Source: Bacteroidales bacterium
Lineage (GTDB): Bacteria > Bacteroidota > Bacteroidia > Bacteroidales > UBA932
Length of the DNA: 64,000 bases
Assembly (NCBI GenBank): GCA_017428725.1
Contig: JAFRQH010000017.1
Coordinates: 170,501-234,500, forward strand
Direction of reading: 5' to 3'
In this document: piece by piece, positions 51,462 through 64,000 of the stretch
How the letters are laid out: the number at the start of each line of letters is the position of its first letter
Position numbering within the stretch: the first letter of the stretch is position 1
Program-made: the position numbers and the translations under genes
Notes under the pieces: model-generated
What the model saw: the letters and a program-made list of their open reading frames with translations, nothing else
What the model was told of the DNA's origin: nothing
Databases searched by the model: none

Positions 51462-54191
51462 CGCGGGGATGCTGTCCCCCAGGAGTTCCATCATCATGAT
51501 GGCGTCGAGGTTCCACTGAGCCACGTCGTTGCTGCTCACGCGACGGTCTTCGACCGTGGGGTTGAGCACGTCCGTGCCGCCGATCCAGTCGAGGTTGACG
51601 CGGTCGACCAGCTTGCCGTCAGGGCCGATGGTGCCGCTCAGGAAACGCTTCCAGGCCAGCTCGGCGCGGTACTTGTCGCCATTGCGGCTGGCGGCGAAGG
51701 CCAGCAGGCGCGGGATGTTCCAGTGCCCCCACCAGTTCTTGTACTTCGCATTTTCCGGCAGGTCGCGGATCGCGTCGTCGCGCGGGACCTCATACCAGTT
51801 GGCATACTCCATATAGGTCTTGATGAACTCGGGCGTACCGCACTCGTCCAGCGCCTCGATGAAGATCTCCACGCTGCTCTGCAGGTTGGCGAGGTGGTTG
51901 GAGTTGGTGATCCATTCGGGATCCCCCTCGTAGGTCAGGATGCCCGTCGCCGGGTCGTAGCCGTAGGGGCCCTTGCCGGTGAACAGCCCGTTGGGCAGGT
52001 TGGACAGAGACTTCATGCCGGCGTGGATCATGTCCAGGCAGTGCTTGTCCCCGGTGCGCTCCCACTCGGTGAACCAGTTGCCCACGAGCGAGGTCCAGTC
52101 CGGACCCCAGCGCAGGCGCGTGGGCTGCTGGGTCGGGAACTCGGAGCGCGGCTGCGCGCGCACGAGCGGGTCGAACTGCAGGAAGGCCTCGTTGGCGGCG
52201 AGCGAGTCGTGCATCAGGTCGCCCAGCCGGTCGTCGGTCGTCAGATAATAGTAGTAGCGCTTCCACCAGGCCTGGCCCACGCGGGCTTCCTTGGCGCCGC
52301 ACCCCCAGTGCATCACGTTGTGGCGCGTGCCGAGGCCCTTCATCGGACCGATGTGGTAGGAGTCCACCTCGGAGGTGTGGCGGGTCATCGCCGTGGCCAT
52401 CCGCCAGAAGTCCGGACGGCCCGAGCGGAGGAAGCCGAACCACAGCCAGAGGTCGGTCTCCAGCTCGGTGTTGTGCCAGGCGTAGCCGCCCACGTCGTAG
52501 TTCCAGACGTGGCGGTTGACGTCGAGCGAGTGCATGATGTCGCCGTAGTTCCAGAAGCCGTACCAGCGCTGGGTCTCGACGTTGATCTTGTAGTACTCAA
52601 GATACCGGTCGATCATCTTCTCGAGGTACTGCTGGGTGTCGTTGGGGTTCTGGGCGGGCAGGGACCACGAGCCGAAGGCGTGGGCATCGTGGAGGGCCTG
52701 CGGGGTGGGGAGCAGCTGGACGATGTCCTGGCCGATGCCGGCCTGGCAGGCGAGCTCGGCGCGGGAAGGCATCTTGCTGAACGGGAAGAGCATCAGCTCA
52801 CTGGTGCGGCCGATGCCGTAGGCGGTGTCGTAGCCCTCGACCCAGTCCTCGTAGGAGGTCCCCAGGCCGTGGCCCTCGACGTCGTAGTGGCGCATGTCCA
52901 TCGTCTCCCCGTTGGGGCTCCACAGCCAGACGGTGATCGTGCCGGTCCGGCCGCGCATCCCGGTGGCGTCGAGCTCGGACGGGAAGGACTGCCAGAAGTT
53001 CTTGAGCGACACGCCCAGGCCGCCGGACACGTCGCCGGCCATCACGTAGCCGGGCGCGCGGTGCCCGCCGGCGGTGCCGAACCAGTTGCCCTGCTCTCCG
53101 GTGCGCTTCTGGATGGTGAAGCCGTCGGAGTTGGCCTGGACGAGCTTGTAGTCGTCGAACTTGGCGAGCTCCTCCAGGCGCTTCTGCGAGGCCGGGTTGA
53201 CCTCGTCGTAGTTGGGAAGACGGCCGTTCTCGAACTGGACCGGGCCGTAGGCGACGAAGCGCGGCATCTGGCCGGGCTGCGGGGCCGGCATGTTGGCGGG
53301 CATCAGGTTGCCGCCGCGGCCGAGGAACTCCACGGGCTCGTCCCAGAGGCCGCCGTCATCGCCGGCGAAGGCGACGTGGCGGTTCTGCGGCTCCTCGCGG
53401 AAAGGCAGGTCGAACGCGATGCCCAGGCCCTTGATGAAGTCTTCGCGCTGCTCGCCGTCATAGACGAAGGAGTGGACCATCTTGATGGGCGTGGCATCCT
53501 TGTAGACATAGAACCGGACGGTGAAGGGGAGCCACTCGCGGCCGCCCTTCACGGCTTTGTGGTTTCCGGTGATCTTGACCACCACGGCGACGGGACCGCT
53601 GCGCTCCACCTCGGCGGAGAGGACGTTGGTCTCGAATTCGTGGTAGGAGACGACCCCGTCGGCGAGGCGGGAGCGGTCCTCGGTCCGGGCGACCAGCCGG
53701 CCGCTGGAGACGACCTCGTACCCGTCCATCTTGATGTAGTTGATGAGTTCGTCGCCGCTCTTGGCGAAGGAAATCTCATAGAGACCGTTGTCGATGTCGA
53801 TCCGGTCGTCATTGTCGCGCAGCACGAGGGTGGGCCCGGCCACGGGCTTCTGCCGGGCCAGGGCCCGCAGGGTCTTCTTGTCGGCCTTGACGGCCTCGAG
53901 CTTGAGATTGCCGGCCTGGCCGGGACCGAGGGTGGCGTAGAAGCCCATCCACTTGACGCTGCCGTCGTTCCAGCGCGACAGCACCCAGTGCTGGGTGGGG
54001 ACGACGTTGCCGGCGGCGTCGGTGAGGGTGAAGCTGCCCTGCTCGTTCATCGTGCCCTTGGCGAAGGGGACGCCCCAGCTCTGGCCGAGGTTGTAGGCCG
54101 GAGCCTTGTCGATCCAGTGCAGGTCGACCGACTCGGCGTGCAGTGCGGCCGAGGCGGCCAGCGCTGCGAGAAGGAAGAGGATTTTTCTCAT
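51417..54191 (-). CDS. Secreted PcRGLX/YetA-like protein (PL26-like)
   Basis: This 924-residue protein has a signal peptide ending LHAES. WGVPFAKGTMNEQGSFTLTD and WNDGSVKWMGFYA match the N-terminal RIFT-barrel domain of exo-rhamnogalacturonan lyase PcRglX and Bacillus YetA. A central beta-sandwich (~200-430) and a C-terminal alpha/alpha toroid (~480-880) complete the architecture. Known members degrade rhamnogalacturonan backbones (PL26). Substrate here is inferred from family only. The promoter element is at 54234. Confidence 0.75.
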   Translation of the reverse strand: MRKILFLLAALAASAALHAESVDLHWIDKAPAYNLGQSWGVPFAKGTMNEQGSFTLTDAAGNVVPTQHWVLSRWNDGSVKWMGFYATLGPGQAGNLKLEAVKADKKTLRALARQKPVAGPTLVLRDNDDRIDIDNGLYEISFAKSGDELINYIKMDGYEVVSSGRLVARTEDRSRLADGVVSYHEFETNVLSAEVERSGPVAVVVKITGNHKAVKGGREWLPFTVRFYVYKDATPIKMVHSFVYDGEQREDFIKGLGIAFDLPFREEPQNRHVAFAGDDGGLWDEPVEFLGRGGNLMPANMPAPQPGQMPRFVAYGPVQFENGRLPNYDEVNPASQKRLEELAKFDDYKLVQANSDGFTIQKRTGEQGNWFGTAGGHRAPGYVMAGDVSGGLGVSLKNFWQSFPSELDATGMRGRTGTITVWLWSPNGETMDMRHYDVEGHGLGTSYEDWVEGYDTAYGIGRTSELMLFPFSKMPSRAELACQAGIGQDIVQLLPTPQALHDAHAFGSWSLPAQNPNDTQQYLEKMIDRYLEYYKINVETQRWYGFWNYGDIMHSLDVNRHVWNYDVGGYAWHNTELETDLWLWFGFLRSGRPDFWRMATAMTRHTSEVDSYHIGPMKGLGTRHNVMHWGCGAKEARVGQAWWKRYYYYLTTDDRLGDLMHDSLAANEAFLQFDPLVRAQPRSEFPTQQPTRLRWGPDWTSLVGNWFTEWERTGDKHCLDMIHAGMKSLSNLPNGLFTGKGPYGYDPATGILTYEGDPEWITNSNHLANLQSSVEIFIEALDECGTPEFIKTYMEYANWYEVPRDDAIRDLPENAKYKNWWGHWNIPRLLAFAASRNGDKYRAELAWKRFLSGTIGPDGKLVDRVNLDWIGGTDVLNPTVEDRRVSSNDVAQWNLDAIMMMELLGDSIPALKDIEPSANGARPR

Positions 54192-54233
54192 AAAAAGACA
54201 GGAGTAACGGTTATTTTCGGGTTTCCATTCCTA

Positions 54234-54241
54234 CAAATGTA
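54234..54241 (-). promoter_or_regulatory. -7 element for the PcRGLX/YetA-like gene
   Basis: TACATTTG on the minus strand (54241-54234) fits TAnnTTTG and lies 42 nt before the ATG at 54191. It is divergent from the groES control region. Confidence 0.5.
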
Positions 54242-54268
54242 ATCATTTTCGGGCAGAATCAGCGCGCG

Positions 54269-54330
54269 TGACAAAATGTCAATGGCACGGACATTGATTC
54301 AAATCTCGCTGCCACGGCGTTGTCGTGGCA
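54269..54330 (+). promoter_or_regulatory. groESL control region with two inverted repeats
   Basis: TGACAAAATGTCA (54269-54281) is a 5-bp inverted repeat with a 3-nt centre. TGCCACG-N7-CGTGGCA (54310-54330) is a perfect 7-bp inverted repeat. Between them TGGCAC-N5-TTGAT (54283-54298) resembles a sigma-54 -24/-12 site but has GA where GC is required. The classical CIRCE element was not seen. Either repeat could bind a heat-shock regulator; this is inference. Confidence 0.5.
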
Positions 54331-54361
54331 CTGACAGACAACAAATCAAACAAATAACATC

Positions 54362-59931
<5,570 letters not shown>

Positions 59932-59935
<4 letters not shown>

Positions 59936-62900
59936 AGGGAGACGGCGTTGTTGGTTTCGTAGAGTTCGCAGACGGTGTCATCCGGGTCGATGACGACGCG
60001 GCAGCCGCGCAGGTCCCTGCCGGCCGGAACGGCCAGACGGACGGTGGCGGTCTTGGGTTGCAGGTCCAGCGGGGCAGGGACGGCGGGACAGGCGGTCCGG
60101 GCGAGGATGCGCCCGCGGGCGTCCACCAGGGCCACGTCCATCGCGGGCGTGTCCACGCCGCCGAGGTTGTGCAGCGTCACTGCCAGTTCGCCGCCCTCGC
60201 GGCGGACGTCCTCCGGCCCGATTCCGAGCTCGGGGAAGGTCGCATCGTCCCGCACGGGGCCGGCGAGCTCGAGCCTGACAGTGTATTCCCGGCGGGCGGG
60301 GATGGTCAGGTCGATGCTGCGCGAGCGGCCGAAGCCGACCTGCTCCTCCCGGCCCTGTCCGCGGTCCAGCCGCCAGGTGCCGATGCGGGCCTCGCGGCCC
60401 AGCATCGCCACGCGCACCGGTCGCGCGGCGGTGTTGTAGAAGCGGATGGTGAGCGCCCGGTCGCTGTGGCGGGTCACGTGGATGGCCACGTCCGTGGCGT
60501 CCTCCTCGCGCTCGAAGCGCCACGCCACGGCGTTGGTGGGCGTGTAGTGCGACAGGCGGTTCATCGCGGGCGCGCCCAGCCGCGCCACCTGGATGGCGTC
60601 GTGCGGGAACTGCACCCGGTCGGTCCAGATGCTGCCCTTGGTGTAGATGAAGTCCTTGACCACGAGGTTCTTGAGGTCGCGCCGGTACTGGCGGACCTGG
60701 TCGGCGTCGTCGGCGAAGGAGAGGGTCCAGCGGGAGTCGCGCACGGGCTTGAGGTAACGCTCATCCCCGGTCCACTGCCAGCAGCCCCACAGGGGCGGCA
60801 TCGAGTTGTTCCAGCCCCAGGAGCGGACCTGCCCGGTGAGGAAGTTGACCTCCTCGGGCATCTGCACCAGCCCCTCCGGGGTGGTGCGGGACAGGTCGAG
60901 CATCGAGTCGATGAAGCGGCGGATGTACCGGCGCGCTTCCGGATTGGCGTAGAGGTCGCCGAGCAGCAATCCCGGGGCGGTGTGGAAGTAGCTGCGGTTG
61001 GTGGTCCAGACCCACACGCCCTCGAGGGCCATCTTGGTGGCGCTGAAGTAGTCGGAGCGCACGAGGGTATGCCCCTGGGGGTTGACGGCGAAGATGCGGT
61101 CGCGGTACGTGCGCGCGCTCTCCATCAGACGCTCGGCATACTTGGGGTTGCCGGCGGCGATGATGTTCATCTGCACGAGGGCGTTGACGCCCTCCTCATA
61201 GGTGTGCAGGCCGTCCGTCTGGATGGTGCTCATCCCATTCGTGAGCATCCCCTGGTCGTAGGCCGCCTGCAGCAGGCGGTCCACGCCGTCCGCCAGGCGG
61301 TCGGGCAGGATCCCGATGTCGTGGAAGCCCGGGTAGTAGTTGGTGTAGTCGGTGTCGTCGGAGATGCCCCCGCCCAGCTCGCCGTTTTCGATCATCCGGT
61401 TGTCCAGGTACCAGGCGAGCACGTGCCGGTACTGGCGGAGCAGGCGCAGCTGCAGGTAGGCCCATTCCGGCACGCCGGCCGGGGCCTGCGGCTCCTCATA
61501 GTCGGGGCCGGCCTGCTCGCCGTAGAAGAGACCCCAGTAGGAGCGCCCGACCTGGTTGTCCGGGTCGACCTTGAGCAGGTCGCCCATATCGGCGTTCAGC
61601 TGGTTGAACTTGTCCTGCCGCCGGCTGCTGGAGTTCTCCTCGCAGGTCATCGCGTAGGTGTCGATCACCTGGTTGAGGCGGTCCGCGATGTGTTCGGTCT
61701 TGGCCTCTTCATAGGGCTTGAATATCAGTGAGATACGCATGTCGGCAAGCAGCGCGGGGCTCAGCCCCGGCGCGGCGCCGGCCAGCGAGACCCAGAGCGG
61801 TTTGCCCTCCGGGAGGATGCGGTCGCGCAGGTCCAGCCACAGGGTGCGGGCCGCGCCGGGCCGTACGCTGAACGAGAAGTCCAGCAGGTCGCGCAGCGGC
61901 CAGAGCGGGTCCTTGACCGTGATATTGAGGGGGATCAGCCCGTCCTGCTGCGCCAGCGAGGCCGGCAGGGCGGGGAGGGCGAGCTGGATGCCGTCCAGGC
62001 CGCCGCGCAGGTGGGACCAGGAGGCGTTGCGGGGCTTCGGGACGGAAACGCCGGGGCGCAGGGGGACGCCCAGGTCCAGGTCGCGGGTGTCGGCCGGGAT
62101 GAGGAAGTGCACGACCGGGTCGTCGCCGGGGGCGGCCGCCGGCAGGTCCCGGGCGGAGGCGCCGCCGGCGGGCAGTGCGAGCGCGATCTGGCGCTCGCCG
62201 GGGCGGTGCCGCCCCAGGATGTAGTCCCGGAGCTGGGTCAGCGCCGGGTCGCGGTAGTCGTAGTACGGGGCAGGGGCATAGTCGAGCCGCGCGATCCCCT
62301 GCGGGGCGTCCCCCTCGTGTACATAAAAGGTATTAAGCTCCTGGATGGGGGTCTCCTGTACGTCGTTGGTGAAGACGAGGGTCCCTCCGGTGCGCTCCGC
62401 CGCGAGGCGGTGGAAGCTGCGCTGGGTGCCGCGCTCCTTGCGCGCGAGCGCCTCGGGGGCGGTGCCTTCGGCATCGGCCGAGACGCCGAGCGCGCCGTAG
62501 GCGCCGCCGGTGACTTCGACGTAGTTCCACGGCTCGTCGGGGAGCAGGAAGCGGACCTGCTGTCCGGAGGTGGAGTAGCAGTCCCAGTCGGGGAGCTGGA
62601 AGTAGTCGTTGCGTCCCTCGATGCGGGAACGGTTGTAGACGCCGGGCCAGGTGGTCTCGCGGATGCCGTCGCCGGCCTTCCAGAACCAGCGCTTGACGTC
62701 GTAGATGTCGAGGATGCCGAGCTTGCGCACGGCGGTGTGTTCGGCCTCGAGCACGGGCGGCGCGGCGCCGTCGAAGCCGTAGAAGTGCCGCCAGGCGCGC
62801 TCAGCCCCCGCCGGGCGCACCGGCGCCGGGTCGGGGACGGCACCCCCGGCGAGCTGCGCGATCTCGCCCTCGGAGAGCATCTTGTCGTAAATGACGAGTT

Positions 62901-63561
62901 CGTCGACATCCCCGCCGCGCACCATATTGTACATGCTCTGGACTTTGTACGGGCTGATGATGCGGGAGTGCGGGCCGAACTGGTCCAGGCCGGTGTTGAG
63001 GGTGACCGTGGTGTCGCGGCGGGCGGCCTCGCGGCCGTCGATGTAGAAGCGGATGCCGCGGGTTTCGTCCCAGCTGAGGGCGAAGTGGGTCCACTTGTCG
63101 GGGGCGGGGAGCGGGTCGACCGTCGTGCTCACGCGTACGCGTACGAGATTGTTATCGGTGACGAAGGCGTCGAAGCCGTGGCCGTTGTAGTCGATGCGCA
63201 GCCAGGTCATGTCCCAGCTGGTATGGTCGGCGAAGGAGACGCGGAAGATGGGGAACTCCGTGGGCGTGAAGGGCTCGACGGCACGCCAGAAGAAGGCGAG
63301 CGTGCCCTCCCGGGCATAAATGTTCCCGGGCGCACGCCAGGTGAGCAGCTGCTTGTAGCCGCAGCGCAGGGCCTTGCCGCGCACGCCGTCGTCTATGACG
63401 GAGACCTGGCTGAGGTAGGTCGGCTCGCCGCTCCCGCGGGCGAAATCCGCCACGACGCCCTCTTCGGCGGACAGGTGGAAAAGGAGTGAACCCGCCTGCT
63501 GCGCGTGGGCGAGGGGCAAGATGAAAAAAAACAGAAATAGGCTGAATCCGGCTTTCTTCAT
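59932..63561 (-). CDS. Large secreted LamG-domain protein, tandem paralogue B
   Basis: This protein is 1,209 residues from ATG 63561. A 28-residue upstream extension runs through AT-rich promoter sequence and is rejected. It has the same order as paralogue A: signal peptide (ending AHAQQ), LamG domain, the DIYDVKRWFW domain, helical middle with NGMSTIQTDGLHTYEEG, and a CARDB-like end. The first ~450 residues are almost identical to A. The C-terminal half is clearly diverged. It is the first gene of the pair, read from a -7 element at 63591. Function unknown; likely surface glycan processing. Confidence 0.8.
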
Positions 63562-63590
63562 AAGGATCAACGGTTTATCTTGGCTATCCA

Positions 63591-63598
63591 CAAAGATA
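63591..63598 (-). promoter_or_regulatory. -7 element for the LamG paralogue pair
   Basis: TATCTTTG on the minus strand (63598-63591) lies 29 nt before the ATG at 63561. The expected -33 position falls in a T-rich run without a clear TTTG. It is divergent from the rRNA promoters 35 nt away. Confidence 0.55.
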
Positions 63599-63632
63599 GG
63601 GAAAATGGGTGCGAAAAAAAATGCGGGAAAAG

Positions 63633-63664
63633 TTTGCAAGTTCAAAAAATGTGTCTACCTTTGC
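63633..63664 (+). promoter_or_regulatory. rRNA promoter P1
   Basis: TTTGC (63633-63637), 18-nt spacer, TACCTTTGC (63656-63664): a consensus Bacteroidota rRNA promoter. An A-rich stretch lies upstream. Transcription would begin near 63670, about 300 nt before the 16S gene. Confidence 0.88.
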
Positions 63665-63745
63665 CGTCCCTTTCGGAAACGGGGGGGTTGAGAAAGCTCT
63701 TTCACAACATCTGGATCAAGATTTTTCGAAAAATTTTCCGAAAAG

Positions 63746-63777
63746 TTTGCAGATTCAAAAAAAGTGACTACCTTTGC
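63746..63777 (+). promoter_or_regulatory. rRNA promoter P2, near-copy of P1
   Basis: TTTGC (63746-63750), 18-nt spacer, TACCTTTGC (63769-63777). The spacer and the flanking AAAAGTTTGC and TTCAAAAAA runs match P1 closely, so the two promoters probably arose by local duplication. It lies 113 nt after P1. An AT-rich run (63719-63745) precedes it. Confidence 0.88.
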
Positions 63778-63805
63778 AATCCCGATCGAAAGAGAGGGTT
63801 TGGCC

Positions 63806-63830
63806 ATCAGCCGAGGAGGCTGGTTTTTTT
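63806..63830 (+). terminator. Terminator-like hairpin in the rRNA leader
   Basis: A 7-bp stem (ATCAGCC with GGCTGGT, one G-U pair) with a GAGGA loop is followed directly by T7. It lies downstream of both rRNA promoters and ~140 nt before 16S, so rRNA transcription must pass it. CTTTGAAAAG at ~63850 may be a boxA-like antitermination site, but this match is loose. Confidence 0.65.
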
Positions 63831-63966
63831 AGCGCCAAAATTGAGAGATCTTTGAAAAGACTGACTTAGATAAGTACAAGCAAGTACCGAGAACTAAGAA
63901 TCGAGAGCGTTGATTTCTTTGGAAATTGATAGAGTGTCGGGAGAGAACTTAGAGTATTAAAAATAT

Positions 63967-64000
63967 ACAAAGAAGAGTTTGATCCTGGCTCAGGATGAAC
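63967..64000 (+). rRNA. 16S ribosomal RNA, 5' end only
   Basis: AGAGTTTGATCCTGGCTCAG (63974-63993) is the universal 16S start (E. coli positions 8-27), followed by GATGAAC. The mature 5' end is placed near 63967 by that alignment. The rest of the rRNA operon lies outside the window. Confidence 0.97.

Noticed and set aside
51723..54242. 839-codon open frame on the plus strand
   Set aside because: It is a shadow of the PcRGLX/YetA-like gene on the other strand, with biased composition and no recognisable motif.
54283..54298. Sigma-54 promoter for groES
   Set aside because: The -24 GG is present but the -12 position has GA rather than GC. Kept only as part of the control-region note.

Overview
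The window is high-GC Bacteroidota chromosome, most likely a member of the Bacteroidales. The evidence is the TTTGC / TAnnTTTGC promoter elements in front of several genes and the rRNA operon, poor Shine-Dalgarno use, fimbrillin-type and DUF4906-like lipoproteins, a NusG-like (UpxY-type) regulator beside a polysaccharide locus, a PqqD/nucleotidyltransferase pair, and the 5' end of a 16S rRNA gene at the right edge. No genus can be fixed from sequence reading alone.

Positions 1-33363 (minus strand) hold a surface-polysaccharide locus read leftwards from 33363 and running off the left edge. It has 34 tightly packed genes, at least fourteen of them joined by 4-nt stop/start overlaps. I count 13 glycosyltransferases (seven GT2, two GT4, two GT14-like, one GT8, one Caps_synth-like), a Wzx flippase, a Wzy-like polymerase, UDP-galactopyranose mutase, a pyruvyl-transferase-family protein, a LicD / IspD-like / epimerase trio, and very many acyl-transfer genes. 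The acyl genes are five acyltransferase-3 membrane proteins, one MBOAT and two left-handed beta-helix acyltransferases. Two separate ACP-based modules feed acyl groups: FkbH-like + ACP + MBOAT + SGNH (3683-8026), and KAS III + SDR + ACP + an FrhB/left-handed-helix fusion (20779-24567). These two modules are the most interesting part of the window.

Positions 33372-36835 hold two outer-membrane beta-barrel genes (one with an OmpA domain) behind a good promoter and directly upstream of the glycan operon. A strong RNA hairpin separates them from it. Next come a PqqD-like gene and a divergent nucleotidyltransferase gene, then an IS3-like remnant. Positions 36870-47143 (plus strand) hold the initiating polyprenyl-phosphate sugar transferase, the NusG/UpxY-like gene behind a structured leader, a 61-codon small ORF and four fimbrillin/DUF4906-type lipoprotein genes, closed by a terminator.

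Positions 47222-51461 are core genes: an MscS channel, proC, a type-1 RNase H, glyA and a TrmH-family methyltransferase. Positions 51417-63561 hold three large secreted proteins on the minus strand: one PcRGLX/YetA-like (PL26-like) and a tandem pair of roughly 1,230-residue LamG proteins. groES-groEL sits between them on the plus strand. The window closes with two tandem rRNA promoters, a leader containing a terminator-like hairpin, and the first ~34 nt of 16S rRNA.

Working together, the sugar transferase (36870) would start the repeat unit on undecaprenyl phosphate, the GTs extend it, the acyl, pyruvyl and phospho genes decorate it, Wzx/Wzy export and polymerise it, and the NusG-like protein may control read-through. 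The only gap above 300 bp without a gene is 63562-63966, which holds the divergent promoters and rRNA leader. I saw no tRNA and no CRISPR array.
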